From Bacillota bacterium (GTDB taxonomy: Bacteria; Bacillota; Clostridia; Lachnospirales; Lachnospiraceae): 64,000 bases of DNA. The notes under the pieces were generated by a model that worked only from the letters and a program-made list of their open reading frames with translations, made no database searches and was not told the DNA's origin. Each line of letters opens with the position of its first letter. The stretch's first letter is position 1. Shown here one piece after another: positions 34,827 through 43,976 of this stretch. The DNA lies in assembly GCA_023414355.1 (NCBI GenBank), contig JAEZOB010000038.1, positions 1 to 64,000 of the forward strand. Reading direction: 5' to 3'. Position numbers and translations under genes: made by a program.

Positions 34827-35906
34827 CTAATCATCCATCCGGTTCTTACGTACTGTTTTTGTAGTATTGCCATAATCGAAGTCATCATTATTCTCGGAAT
34901 AAGCTTCTTCCTCTTCGTCATATTCCTCTTCCTCGGAATCCCTTTTATGCGTACTTTGTCTGGAGATTTCCTTCGAAAGCTCCTTTACATTAATATGCTT
35001 TACCTTCATCTCCGGAGTCGTGACAGTAATCTTCGGAACTGCCTTTACATAATAGTAATAGACATCATCCTCGAATTGTGCAAGCTCAACCCCCGAATAA
35101 TCCAAGGTCAGGCGGAAGAAGTGAACGATATAAACGATTACTCCGGAAGCAATCGTACCTAAAATCATGGCAAAAATCTGATCGGATTTATCGAGTATCA
35201 CATCGCTGATCAAAAAGCCCAGAACACTGGTCAATGCACCTACAGCAATGGAAATTTCATGAGCATAGTCAAATTTCATTTTTCTTACATAATAAACAAC
35301 GATTAAAATCAAAGAAAAGATTACAATTGACAACAGCATCTGCTTGTTTTTCGTCAACCCGTCTATCACATCGGTATATAGCTTCAGAATATCATCCACT
35401 GTAGTGTTGACCTGAGTATTGACCGCAGCCTTGACCAATTGAAAGATATAATATACTGCAACACCACAGGCGGTAGGAATGATTGCGATCGGTGTAGCTA
35501 TGATACCCAAAAGGATCGGGATGACATACGGTATCTTAAATACAAAAAGGATCGGAACCGCCAGCAGTACATAGCCGTACCTGGGTGTGAACCTTGCAAA
35601 AAGGAAATAGATGATCATAAACAATATGACAACCAATATAGAAAGCATCGGCGATGCATAATATACATGCAGTGCTGACATCAAGGTCGCCAGCAGCACC
35701 ATAACTGCAGAAGGGGTAAACGCGCTGAGCAATGACAGCACGAGCACCACAGGCAGGGATTTCAGCCTGGAATCAAAGCCTATCTCCATATTGATGGCAG
35801 TAAATGAAATCAAAGCAAAAATAAACTTTACAACCGGTATGATATATATGTCATGTCTTTGATAAAAATTCTTTACACGTTCTCGTAATACCAATAAAGG
35901 CATCAT
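34827..35906 (-). CDS. Unknown multi-span membrane protein with acidic tail
   Basis: A 359-residue protein I cannot name. About eight hydrophobic segments are visible, in two groups (about 20-155 and 190-265), separated by a soluble stretch (VNTTVDDILKLYTDVIDGLTKNK) that may be helical. The C-terminus (about 275-359) is cytoplasmic and very acidic (EEEEYDEEEEAYSENNDDFDYG) ending in basic residues. It is 31 bp upstream of cdaA in the same orientation, so it is probably co-transcribed with the c-di-AMP genes. No ABC motif or transporter signature is evident. Confidence 0.75.
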   Translation of the reverse strand: MMPLLVLRERVKNFYQRHDIYIIPVVKFIFALISFTAINMEIGFDSRLKSLPVVLVLSLLSAFTPSAVMVLLATLMSALHVYYASPMLSILVVILFMIIYFLFARFTPRYGYVLLAVPILFVFKIPYVIPILLGIIATPIAIIPTACGVAVYYIFQLVKAAVNTQVNTTVDDILKLYTDVIDGLTKNKQMLLSIVIFSLILIVVYYVRKMKFDYAHEISIAVGALTSVLGFLISDVILDKSDQIFAMILGTIASGVIVYIVHFFRLTLDYSGVELAQFEDDVYYYYVKAVPKITVTTPEMKVKHINVKELSKEISRQSTHKRDSEEEEYDEEEEAYSENNDDFDYGNTTKTVRKNRMDD

Positions 35907-35924
35907 AAATGTTCCCTCCCAAAC

Positions 35925-36326
35925 CTAAACTTCCGGTGTCTCCTCATTATAGATTTTGTTCAAGCGTTTCAGCAATTTATAATAGCGGGACAGCTTCTTG
36001 CGCGATAAATCATATTTGATGGAATACCCCACTGAGGCTCCCAAACCATAAAGCGCAGCAACAATAATATAAATACCCAAAGCATAGGTACCGACCATCC
36101 TGTAGTCAAGGGTAACTGCATTTTTTATTATATACTCTGATTGATATATTAAAATCAGTAGAAGAATGAGAGCATACCCGACTGTTGCACATATGATTGA
36201 TTTGATTACCTGATATCTGACGTAGTCTGTCTTATAATATTTACTCAGACGAATATCTTCCCTGCCGACCTTAGTTTCATAGACGGCAAGCTTTGTCATC
36301 AGTCTGACCTTATCCGTATTTAACAT
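35925..36326 (-). CDS. Unknown small membrane protein
   Basis: A 133-residue protein with two or three membrane helices (about 45-72, 87-110). The N-terminus is charged (KVRLMTKLAVYETKVGREDIRL) and the C-terminus basic (DLSRKKLSRYYKLLKRLNKIY). It is the first gene of the run that leads through the 359-residue membrane protein to cdaA/cdaR. MLNTDKV at 36326 is used since GGAGGG lies four bases upstream. No function can be inferred beyond the neighbourhood. Confidence 0.72.
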   Translation of the reverse strand: MLNTDKVRLMTKLAVYETKVGREDIRLSKYYKTDYVRYQVIKSIICATVGYALILLLILIYQSEYIIKNAVTLDYRMVGTYALGIYIIVAALYGLGASVGYSIKYDLSRKKLSRYYKLLKRLNKIYNEETPEV

Positions 36327-36478
36327 AGTTCCCTCCAAGTAGAGAATTGCTGTATCTGCATACTATACTGCATTTTACTTATTATAGCATATACAATATT
36401 GAATTTCGAGGATTTTTTTCTGTTTTGGAAATTTTCGATAGAAACATCACCGGACTATTTAAATAATAATCAAGTAGA

Positions 36479-36537
36479 AAACGAAGACACCAGCTTCCCT
36501 CACACACTCGTTGGAAGGAATGCTAATGTCTTCGTTT
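36479..36537 (-). terminator. Terminator of the sugar-acid operon
   Basis: A perfect 11-bp AAACGAAGACA/TGTCTTCGTTT stem with an inner CTTCC/GGAAG hairpin and a minus-strand TTTTCTACTT tail, 67 bp past the permease stop. Confidence 0.7.
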
Positions 36538-36603
36538 CCTATTTGTTTATTATATTGAAACAGCCCAAATTTTTATGTTAATTCTATACTGTCACAGCGC
36601 CTT

Positions 36604-37884
36604 TTACATAGGGAATATAACAATTGCAGCTACGCACAGTGCAAGGATACGTATAAAGTACATGGGGATGGTAAACTTCCAGAATTCAGGAAGCTTATAT
36701 TTACCCATACCAAAGATGATTGCAGGCATACCATCGATTGGCATGTATCCGCCATTCCAACCGGATATGGTCACTGCAACTGCTGCAGCGGTGGGGTTGA
36801 GACCCAGAGCCATACAGGCAGCAATCGCGATGGGAGCAAAGATGAATACTGATCCCATATTTGATCCGGTGAAAGTAGCACAAGTACTGGTCAGAAGGGC
36901 AAAAATCACGATAATGATAAAGGGATTCACGCCGCTGCCTACTGCACTTGCTACGTTTTCACCAACCATAGCTGTGAAACCGGAATTAGCCAAAGCGTCA
37001 GCCACACCGATTACACCGGCCATCATGAGGATTACGGGAGCACCCATATTGTCACGGACTTCCTTGAAGTTGAGTGCACCGATCATAAGTACGAAGGTTG
37101 CTGCAAGACCGGGAATGACATAAGCGATATTACCTAACTTGTTCATGAGCATCATACCGATTACACTAACCGCAAATGCACCAATGATGCTGTACTCTTT
37201 CCATGCAGGCATAGTGTTTGCATTGGTTCCCTGAATATTCTTAGCCTCTTCAGAAGCTTCGGAAATGGGATGATCAGGTAAGAAGCGGTAAGAAATTAAG
37301 CTCCAGGCAAGGAAAGCGATTGACATAATTGCTGTCACAGTACTGAATTTCACCATGGACATCTTTTCGGTAAACCCGGCGGTTTCCAGTACAGTGAGTG
37401 CAACACCGAAGTGAAGTGCAACATTGACAGGAACCAACGGATGATTGGTTGCGAAGCCTAAGGGCATCATAAGCTTAGAGGTAGGAAGTTTTTTATTGTA
37501 GGGAAGGGTGGACACCAGGGACAGGATCAGCACATAGTAGCCTGTAGCACCGCTACCTACCAGACTGGCACCAAGCATAATAACTACGAGAAGCAGTGCA
37601 TAGCTCTTGTAACCGCCCTTATTCACCAGGGTTACCATGGCGTTTTTGACCTTATCAATAAAGCTGGTTTTTTGCAGAGCAGCCATAACTACCATAAAGC
37701 CGGCAATCATGATAACACTGGGGTTTACAAAACCTGCGAAAGCCTCCTGAACAGTGGAAAGGCCGGTAACTACCAGCAATAAGCAGGCGATGATCGGCGG
37801 AGCGCCGAAGGCAAACTTGTCAGTCATGATCATTACGATCATCAGGATCAAGATACCAAGAGCAAGAATCATTTGAGTTGTCAT
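36604..37884 (-). CDS. SLC13/CitMHS-type anion permease
   Basis: A 426-residue carrier with about eleven membrane helices, of the SLC13/ArsB-NhaD fold that moves di- and tricarboxylates or similar organic anions with Na+ or H+. Recognisable regions are GFVNPSVIMIAGFMVVMAALQKT, LVGSGATGYYVLIL and a second repeat with GVADALANSGFTAMVGENV and TFTGSNMGSVFIFAP. It is the last gene of the operon encoding PdxA2 and the DUF1537 kinase, so the likely cargo is a sugar acid such as threonate or erythronate. That assignment rests on context. Confidence 0.85.
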   Translation of the reverse strand: MTTQMILALGILILMIVMIMTDKFAFGAPPIIACLLLVVTGLSTVQEAFAGFVNPSVIMIAGFMVVMAALQKTSFIDKVKNAMVTLVNKGGYKSYALLLVVIMLGASLVGSGATGYYVLILSLVSTLPYNKKLPTSKLMMPLGFATNHPLVPVNVALHFGVALTVLETAGFTEKMSMVKFSTVTAIMSIAFLAWSLISYRFLPDHPISEASEEAKNIQGTNANTMPAWKEYSIIGAFAVSVIGMMLMNKLGNIAYVIPGLAATFVLMIGALNFKEVRDNMGAPVILMMAGVIGVADALANSGFTAMVGENVASAVGSGVNPFIIIVIFALLTSTCATFTGSNMGSVFIFAPIAIAACMALGLNPTAAAVAVTISGWNGGYMPIDGMPAIIFGMGKYKLPEFWKFTIPMYFIRILALCVAAIVIFPM

Positions 37885-37987
37885 ATTGTATTTCTCCTCT
37901 CTTTTATTAAGAATAAGTATCTATCTCATAGCGGCAGTTGAATGACCGCCTTACGAAAATGTGTGGTCGTCCGGTACGACAATAGGC

Positions 37988-39073
37988 TTAGTTGCCGGCG
38001 ACTTTTTCCTGTCCCTTTGTCATGCGGACAGCATAATCAATTGCATTCACGAGACTCAGCTCGTTGCTGTTACCCTTTCCGGCCAGTGCAAAACCGGTAC
38101 CATGGTCTACGCTGGTACGGATGATAGGCAGTCCCAAAGTTACATTGACTCCCTCCACCGCTTTCCAGGCCTGCATCTCACGGTCATATACAAAACCGAC
38201 TGTTTTAAGTGGAATATGTCCCTGGTCATGATACATGCATACCACGATGTCATACCAGCCTCCCAGTGCCTCCGAAAATACACTATCCGGCGGTATGGGT
38301 CCGATTGCATTGATTCCGGATACCTTAGCTGCTTCAATGGCGGGCCTGATCTCCTGGATCTCCTCGGTGCCAAACAATCCATTCTCTCCACAATGAGGGT
38401 TCAGACCGGCAACCGCTATTCTGGGTTTCTCAATGCCAAGTCCTAAGCAGGCGCCATTGGCGATCTCGATGACCTCCAGCACCCGATCCTTCTTAACCCG
38501 ATCACAGGCTTCACGAAGAGAAACATGGGTTGAAACATGAACCACACGCAGATCATGATGGGCAAGCATCATGGTATACTTTTTGGTGCCTGTATAGGTT
38601 GCATAGATTTCAGTATGACCGTCGAAGTGAGTGTATCCATCGGAGCCCTCTCCTTTATAATGTTCCAGTGCCATATTCAGGGCTTCTTTGTTCAGAGCAT
38701 TGGTGCAGGTTGCGTCCACCTCACCTGCGAGTGCCAGCTCGATGACCTTCTTCACACATTGGAAAGCTGCATTACCACCCTCAATACTGACCTTTCCGAT
38801 TTCAAAGCGGTCAATCTCTTCGATCAGAGGGAGATGCAGCACATCCACTATTCCGGGAGTGAACCGCGCATCCGTTACTTTCTCACAGCGGTGAATTTGG
38901 ATTTCCGGTCTTCCCACGAAACGGGTGGCCTGCTCCAGAATTCCGGCATCACCCACTACAATGGGGCGACAACGGTCGTACAGATCAAAATGGGCCAGTG
39001 CCTTGATGGTGATTTCAGGTCCATTACCGGCCGGGTCTCCCATGGTAATTCCCACAATCGGTTTTTTATTCAT
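37988..39073 (-). CDS. pdxA2: PdxA2-type 4-phospho-sugar-acid dehydrogenase
   Basis: A 361-residue member of the PdxA family. GITMGDPAGNGPEIT at the N-terminus, the metal-site His pair in AHHDLRVVHVSTHVSL, GLNPHCGENGLFG, PPDSVF and VCMYHDQGHIPLK are all present. The vitamin B6 enzyme PdxA acts on 4-phosphohydroxythreonine; the PdxA2 branch oxidises and decarboxylates 4-phospho-threonate or -erythronate to dihydroxyacetone phosphate, and is found beside DUF1537 kinases, as here. The operon context makes PdxA2 the better call. Confidence 0.88.
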   Translation of the reverse strand: MNKKPIVGITMGDPAGNGPEITIKALAHFDLYDRCRPIVVGDAGILEQATRFVGRPEIQIHRCEKVTDARFTPGIVDVLHLPLIEEIDRFEIGKVSIEGGNAAFQCVKKVIELALAGEVDATCTNALNKEALNMALEHYKGEGSDGYTHFDGHTEIYATYTGTKKYTMMLAHHDLRVVHVSTHVSLREACDRVKKDRVLEVIEIANGACLGLGIEKPRIAVAGLNPHCGENGLFGTEEIQEIRPAIEAAKVSGINAIGPIPPDSVFSEALGGWYDIVVCMYHDQGHIPLKTVGFVYDREMQAWKAVEGVNVTLGLPIIRTSVDHGTGFALAGKGNSNELSLVNAIDYAVRMTKGQEKVAGN

Positions 39074-39091
39074 GATCGATACCCCTCCTTC

Positions 39092-40000
39092 TCAGCTCAT
39101 GCCTTTGGCAGCATTTTCAGCCAAGACCTTTTTCAGTGCCTCTAGTCCTTCCTCCGAAACCTGATTGAAGGGTGCACGACACTTACCTACGTTGTAACCC
39201 AGCAGTGCAACTGCTGTTTTGACGATCGTATTGGGATTACCATACTGAAATACCGACCGTAGGGAAGCAATGGAATCCTGAGCCGCCTGAGCTTCCGTAA
39301 GTCTCCCGGCCTCAAACAGGTCGTAGATGGACGACAATACACGGGGATATACATTAGCGCAGCCTGTGATTCCACCGGCACCACCCTCCTTCAGACAGGG
39401 CAGGATCAGTGAATCATTGCCGGAAAGAACTCGGAAGTCTTTGTCCAAATCACGTGTCAGTGTGATGTATGACAGAAGATTGTCCCAGTCTCCACTGGAG
39501 TCCTTGACCCCCTGTATCACGTCCACATCCTTAGCCAGTCTCGCTACGGTTTCAGGCAAAAGCTTGTTACCGGTACGGGCGGGGATATTGTACAGCACAA
39601 TGGGGATATTCACATGCTTTGCAACCGTAGCATAATGATCATACAACTCCTGTTGGGAGGCCAACGCAAAGCTGGGCGTAATAATGGATAGGATGTCGGC
39701 TCCCAGCTCTTCTGCCTTCTTGCTCATGCGGATGGTATCAGCGGTAGAGATGCAGCCGGTTCCGGCATAGACGGGAACCCGTCCCTTTACCTGATCTATG
39801 GTGGCTTCCAGAAGCTCTAGCTTTTCCTTCTCGCTGAGTATATAGCCCTCACCGTTGGTGCCAAAGGGAAACAGTCCATGGACACCGCCCTCGATCATAC
39901 GCTCAATCTGCTGACGCAGCATTTCGATATTGATACTCTCGTCTTCCTTCATTGGGGTCAAGATCGCAGGGATGATACCCTTCACTTCTATCTGTTTCAT
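39092..40000 (-). CDS. DapA/NanA-family aldolase
   Basis: A 302-residue class I aldolase of the dihydrodipicolinate synthase family. FGTNGEGYIL replaces the usual GTTGE substrate loop, the Tyr lies in VLYNIPARTGN and the Schiff-base Lys in IQGVKDSSGDW (about 164). These enzymes split or make 2-keto acids using pyruvate. In a sugar-acid operon it is more likely a 2-keto-3-deoxy-acid aldolase than a lysine enzyme. It lies between PdxA2 and the alcohol dehydrogenase with 18-bp gaps on both sides. Confidence 0.88.
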   Translation of the reverse strand: MKQIEVKGIIPAILTPMKEDESINIEMLRQQIERMIEGGVHGLFPFGTNGEGYILSEKEKLELLEATIDQVKGRVPVYAGTGCISTADTIRMSKKAEELGADILSIITPSFALASQQELYDHYATVAKHVNIPIVLYNIPARTGNKLLPETVARLAKDVDVIQGVKDSSGDWDNLLSYITLTRDLDKDFRVLSGNDSLILPCLKEGGAGGITGCANVYPRVLSSIYDLFEAGRLTEAQAAQDSIASLRSVFQYGNPNTIVKTAVALLGYNVGKCRAPFNQVSEEGLEALKKVLAENAAKGMS

Positions 40001-40017
40001 CTATCTATCTCCTTTCA

Positions 40018-41178
40018 TCACATGATTTCCTGATACAGAGCCCGGGCATCGGCAGGGGTGACTTCACGCATATTGTTCACCAGAAGGCGCTGTACCTGCA
40101 TTCCTGCCTCTACCAGTACTTCCAGGTCTTCATCGGGAACTCCGAACTCCTTTAGGTTGGTTGGAATGTCCAGATCTTTCACGATCCTCTCCATCCAAGC
40201 TAACAGATAGGCACTCTTTTCCTCCACTGTGGAGCAGCTTCGTTCTGTGTGGACACAACGGTCATAAGCAGTGGCGAATTTCTCCCGACATACCGGTTCG
40301 TTAAAACGCATGACCGGTGCAAGTAGGATCGCATTGGATACACCGTGTGCTATGTGGTACTTACCACCCAGGGGATAACTCAGGGCATGTACGGCAGTCG
40401 TGCCGGAGGCTGTGATGGCAAGTCCACCGTAGTAAGCTGCGATCTGCATCTTATTTTTGGCCTCCATGGCTCCGGGATCATTACAAGCATCCAGAATATT
40501 ATTTAGGATCAGATCCAGACCCTCCAATGCATACACATCGCTGAAGGGATTGGCCTTCTTGCTAGTAAAGCACTCAATGCAATGTGCCAGTGCATCCACA
40601 CCTGTGGCAGCTGCTATTTTACGAGGTAAGTTCCGAATCATTCTGGCATCCAGAATCACATAGTCTGCGATCATATTTTCGTTGACTATTCCGACCTTAA
40701 GCTCCTTTTCGGGGACTGCCACGATAGCATTGGGCGTCACCTCAGCTCCTGTTCCTGCAGTTGTGGGAATGAGAATGATCGGGACGCACTTCTGCGCGCG
40801 ACCGGGATCTTCCAGAAGCTCCTTAATGCCATACTCCTCGGTGACCAGCACACTGGCCAATTTAGCTGCATCCATCACACTGCCGCCACCACAGGCTACG
40901 ATCATATCAGCGCCGCTGACTTTGAACTGATCCACCAGCTTCTGCACGGCGGTATAGGTCGGCTCCGGTGGCAAATCGTCCAGGATATAATAGTCAACCC
41001 CTGCGGCTTTCACCGCCTCCTCCGGTAAGGATAACAATCCGCTATCTTCTATTCCCTTATCAGTAAATACAGCAACCCGTCTGACCTGCCGGGATTTTAG
41101 GATGGAGGTGATATTCTCTATGGCATTTTCCCCACCATATACAGCATGGGGCATTTTGATATTATAGGTTTTTAGCAT
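40018..41178 (-). CDS. Iron-containing alcohol dehydrogenase
   Basis: A group III metal-dependent dehydrogenase of about 386 residues, interconverting alcohols and aldehydes or ketones with NAD(P)H. It has the nucleotide site CGGGSVMDAAK, PTTAGTGAEVTP, and the metal ligands Asp and three His in TGVDALAHCIECF and HALSYPLGGKYHIAHG. The start MLKTYNIKMP at 41178 avoids overlap with the preceding gene and gives the usual length; the ribosome site (CAGGGA) is modest. It probably reduces an aldehyde made by the neighbouring aldolase or oxidises the starting sugar alcohol; the direction is not known. Confidence 0.88.
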   Translation of the reverse strand: MLKTYNIKMPHAVYGGENAIENITSILKSRQVRRVAVFTDKGIEDSGLLSLPEEAVKAAGVDYYILDDLPPEPTYTAVQKLVDQFKVSGADMIVACGGGSVMDAAKLASVLVTEEYGIKELLEDPGRAQKCVPIILIPTTAGTGAEVTPNAIVAVPEKELKVGIVNENMIADYVILDARMIRNLPRKIAAATGVDALAHCIECFTSKKANPFSDVYALEGLDLILNNILDACNDPGAMEAKNKMQIAAYYGGLAITASGTTAVHALSYPLGGKYHIAHGVSNAILLAPVMRFNEPVCREKFATAYDRCVHTERSCSTVEEKSAYLLAWMERIVKDLDIPTNLKEFGVPDEDLEVLVEAGMQVQRLLVNNMREVTPADARALYQEIM

Positions 41179-41197
41179 TGACAAATTCCCTGCTTTC

Positions 41198-42358
41198 TTA
41201 GCGTATCTGAGCAGCTGTGGGATTATACAGTCCCATTTGTTCCCTTTTTGCTCCCAGTATATCCTGCTCGGTAAAGCGAACATACTTCACTCCGTGACGA
41301 GTGTGGGAAGCATATGCGAGATGCAGCATTCCGTCTGCGGATTGCATCAGATAGGGATACTCATACTGCCGATTATTGGTTTTATTCTCATCACCCATGA
41401 AGCCCTCGCCCCGTTCCATCCAGCGGATTATGGGGAAGGTCAGGCCGCCGTCCTCAGACAGAGCTACAGCCACCGGGCAACGCAGTCCAGGCCACGCCGC
41501 CTTGCCGGGTTGATGAACCGGTGCACAGGTAGGATTGCAGGCAACCGCGATACGGCCACTCTGTAACTTAAGAGCACTGATACTTGAGTTGTTGTTGGGC
41601 AATGGAGTCGGTGCCGGCTCGCTCCAGGTCTCACCCCAGTCAAAAGACTCACTGCGATGAATGCGGTATGCCTCACGATTTCGCATAAAGGCAACCAGAT
41701 GGCCATTTTCCAGTTCAACCACGTTGGCATGAACATGACCATTGCTCTTAGGCATCATGACCATACGCCAGGTCTTGCCTTCATCGTCTGAGATGCGGAA
41801 GGCAGTGGGATCACCGGATAACCCGTCCACTGAATCGGTGCACAACCAGTTAGCAAAGATCCAACGTCCATTGGAGAGGATCTGGATCGGCTGACGGCAG
41901 AAGGTACCCTCCTCCGGGAAAATCGTCTCATAGGGTCCCCAGGTCCTGCCACCATCGGTGCTTTTCTGACAGCGGACAACAGCGGTGTACTGCATGTTAT
42001 CTTTGCCCTCCTGACGATCAAGCTGAGCAGTGTACATAGCCCAGACAGCCTGATCGGGGCCAAAGAACAGAGAAGGGTTCTGCTCGCTGCGGGTGGGATC
42101 ACCGGAGATATCGACCGGTGGCAACCAGGCAGTACCGTCCTTAGGAAGGATTGAGCAGATGATATGGATATCGGCACTACCCTCGTAAGTACCGGCAAAC
42201 CAGCAGCACAGCAGGTCGCCATTTGGAAGTTCCAGTAATGCAGGGGAATGAGCTGTGGGATATCCACCGGTGGGTAAAAGTGCCTCCAGTATTCCCATGT
42301 CAACATTTTCATAGATGGTACCGTCCCAGGTCAGACCAGGTAGCTTTGCATATTTCAT
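41198..42358 (-). CDS. Sialidase-like six-bladed propeller protein, cytoplasmic
   Basis: A 386-residue protein of the sialidase/BNR superfamily. Four Asp-boxes are visible: STDGGRTW, SDDEGKTW, SFDWGETW and SEDGGLTF. HSPALLELPNGDLLCCWFAG, FCRQPIQIL and EYPYLMQSADG fit the clade often named exo-alpha-sialidase in bacterial genomes. No signal peptide is present, unlike true secreted sialidases, and no sialic acid genes are nearby. In this operon it may act on an imported sugar-acid glycoside or as an isomerase or lyase. The activity is unknown. Confidence 0.8.
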   Translation of the reverse strand: MKYAKLPGLTWDGTIYENVDMGILEALLPTGGYPTAHSPALLELPNGDLLCCWFAGTYEGSADIHIICSILPKDGTAWLPPVDISGDPTRSEQNPSLFFGPDQAVWAMYTAQLDRQEGKDNMQYTAVVRCQKSTDGGRTWGPYETIFPEEGTFCRQPIQILSNGRWIFANWLCTDSVDGLSGDPTAFRISDDEGKTWRMVMMPKSNGHVHANVVELENGHLVAFMRNREAYRIHRSESFDWGETWSEPAPTPLPNNNSSISALKLQSGRIAVACNPTCAPVHQPGKAAWPGLRCPVAVALSEDGGLTFPIIRWMERGEGFMGDENKTNNRQYEYPYLMQSADGMLHLAYASHTRHGVKYVRFTEQDILGAKREQMGLYNPTAAQIR

Positions 42359-42430
42359 GTTGTTGTCCTCCTATCAATTATTTATATTTCTGATTAAAGT
42401 ATCCTACTTGTTCTTCTATCCCAAATCTAT

Positions 42431-43723
42431 TTAAGGTTCTTTTGTTGTGATACCGGAAATCTTGCGTGCAAGATCGATCATCAGAGTCTTTGGACCGAAG
42501 CCGCCAGATTTGGAAATCACCTGGTATTTCTTCTCTCCGAGAGAGAACCTGGACAACACCGTCCCCGGTGCCAACTCACAGATTGGCTCCATTTCCCTTA
42601 CCTCCAACTGCTCCATGCAACCCAGCAGCGTATCTCCTCCTGTAATCATAAGAGTGCTTTCCAGACCGTCTTCCAGAAGGGATTTCAAAACACGGCCGAA
42701 GGAAACAGCAATTCGCACCCGAAGCTCATCCAGACAGAGTCCATTGGCTTTTGCATATTCTCTGGTGTCCTCACGTCCGGGCAGATCATTACTGTCTAAA
42801 ATCATGTAAGGATGCTGTGTTATCAGTCTCTTCCATTCATTAAGCTTTTCCCGACCTCGCGCGCCGTACCAGAACTCCTGGTCCAGACGTTCCTCCGGGT
42901 TTAGCCGGATTCTATAAAATCCATGTGTCTCTGCATAGTCTAGCTGAGCTGAAGTAATCGGATTTACGCTGCCACAGATTACCAGCAATTTATCAATCAG
43001 CTTTATGTCCGGTCTTTGCTCACCCTTGAGTCCCAGAAGTCCCGACAGTACAGAGGCAAAGCCTGCACAGCCCGCTGTCAGATGCAGCTGATCTGTTTCA
43101 TAAAGATGTTGTCCCAAAATCTCCAGTTCTTCATCCGTCTCAGCATCCCATACCATAAGCTCAGGCTCTTTCGTGGCTCCTTCGCTGTTCTCATTCGTAG
43201 CATTGTATCGGTCATTGATCGTTCTGACCCCGACCTTTACTTGACTCTGGGTTCCGATTATCTGTGGAATATAGGAACAGGTCACCGGTTCAAAGGGGTC
43301 CTGTCCAAATACACTATCGTTTACCGGAATACCTTCAATGTAATGAATTCCTTCCTTCGTATAACGCTTCATCTTGGGAAAGGCCGGAAGAAAGGATAGG
43401 GTATTTCCTCCCGCAGCTTCGAGCATCGCTGTCAACTCACTGCCAATATTTCCTCTTAAGGCTGAATCCGTTTTCTTATAAAGATAAGGAATATTCTGTG
43501 CCAATGCTCTTTTGGTGATATCGTAAATAATACTATAAGCCTCGCTTGAGCTCAGGTGTCTTGTTTCCGCATCCATGACCAGGACTTGAACCTCCGAATC
43601 CATCCGTTGGAAATCATAATCCGCATTGGTCACTACTCTGGTGTTTGCTCCGCCTGCAGCAAACTGCACCCCGGTATCTAGGGCACCTGTAAAGTCATCC
43701 GCAATAATCAACAGAGTTACCAT
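42431..43723 (-). CDS. DUF1537 four-carbon sugar-acid kinase
   Basis: A 430-residue kinase of the family that phosphorylates threonate, erythronate and related acids at O-4 (DtnK, OtnK). The N-terminal domain starts TLLIIADDFTGALDTGVQFA and includes YKKTDSALRGNIGSEL; the C-terminal ATP-binding part has GGDTLLGCMEQL and KSGGFGPKTLMIDL. Its product is the substrate class of PdxA2, encoded four genes downstream, which fixes the core of the pathway. First gene of the operon, divergent from the regulator. Confidence 0.9.
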   Translation of the reverse strand: MVTLLIIADDFTGALDTGVQFAAGGANTRVVTNADYDFQRMDSEVQVLVMDAETRHLSSSEAYSIIYDITKRALAQNIPYLYKKTDSALRGNIGSELTAMLEAAGGNTLSFLPAFPKMKRYTKEGIHYIEGIPVNDSVFGQDPFEPVTCSYIPQIIGTQSQVKVGVRTINDRYNATNENSEGATKEPELMVWDAETDEELEILGQHLYETDQLHLTAGCAGFASVLSGLLGLKGEQRPDIKLIDKLLVICGSVNPITSAQLDYAETHGFYRIRLNPEERLDQEFWYGARGREKLNEWKRLITQHPYMILDSNDLPGREDTREYAKANGLCLDELRVRIAVSFGRVLKSLLEDGLESTLMITGGDTLLGCMEQLEVREMEPICELAPGTVLSRFSLGEKKYQVISKSGGFGPKTLMIDLARKISGITTKEP

Positions 43724-43820
43724 AGTTTCACCACCTTATGCCCATTTTATAAACAATCAAACTTTTCATTACTTTTTTCTCCTATTACATTTATTATTTT
43801 ATACAGTTTTATAAGAAAGA

Positions 43821-43849
43821 ACAATAAAGTTTTATCATAAACTGTTCAA
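43821..43849 (-). promoter_or_regulatory. Candidate promoter of the sugar-acid operon
   Basis: -35 TTGAAC (43849-43844), 17-bp spacer, -10 TATTGT (43826-43821). No GG-N10-GC doublet of a sigma-54 promoter occurs between the operon and its regulator. Confidence 0.45.
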
Positions 43850-43919
43850 TTATAGAACTATTTGTATTTTTATATTGAGAAATGTGTTCAAATATGTTAC
43901 ACTGTTTCATTATGGAACA
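43843..43919. promoter_or_regulatory. Three 17-bp operators for the PrpR-type regulator
   Basis: Similar sites TGTTCAATTATAGAACT (43843-43859), TGTTCAAATATGTTACA (43885-43901) and TGTTTCATTATGGAACA (43903-43919), starts 42 and 18 bp apart. Each is a rough dyad of TGTT and AACA. The first covers the operon -35. The other two cover the probable regulator promoter (TTGAGA at 43875, TACACT at 43898), which would give autoregulation. Confidence 0.6.
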
Positions 43920-43976
43920 TATAAAGATACAAATTTGATCATTCTGTCTGAAATAGAGCTAGGAGGTGTGTAATTG

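Noticed and set aside
38537..39145. 202-codon plus-strand frame
   Set aside because: Fully antisense to pdxA2, no ribosome site and no recognisable motif; a shadow of the real gene.
41755..42312. 185-codon minus-strand frame inside the sialidase-like gene
   Set aside because: Shifted frame within a gene whose own frame has clear Asp-box motifs.
43724..43976. Sigma-54 promoter for the sugar-acid operon
   Set aside because: No GG-N10-GC pair occurs in this AT-rich gap on the operon strand.
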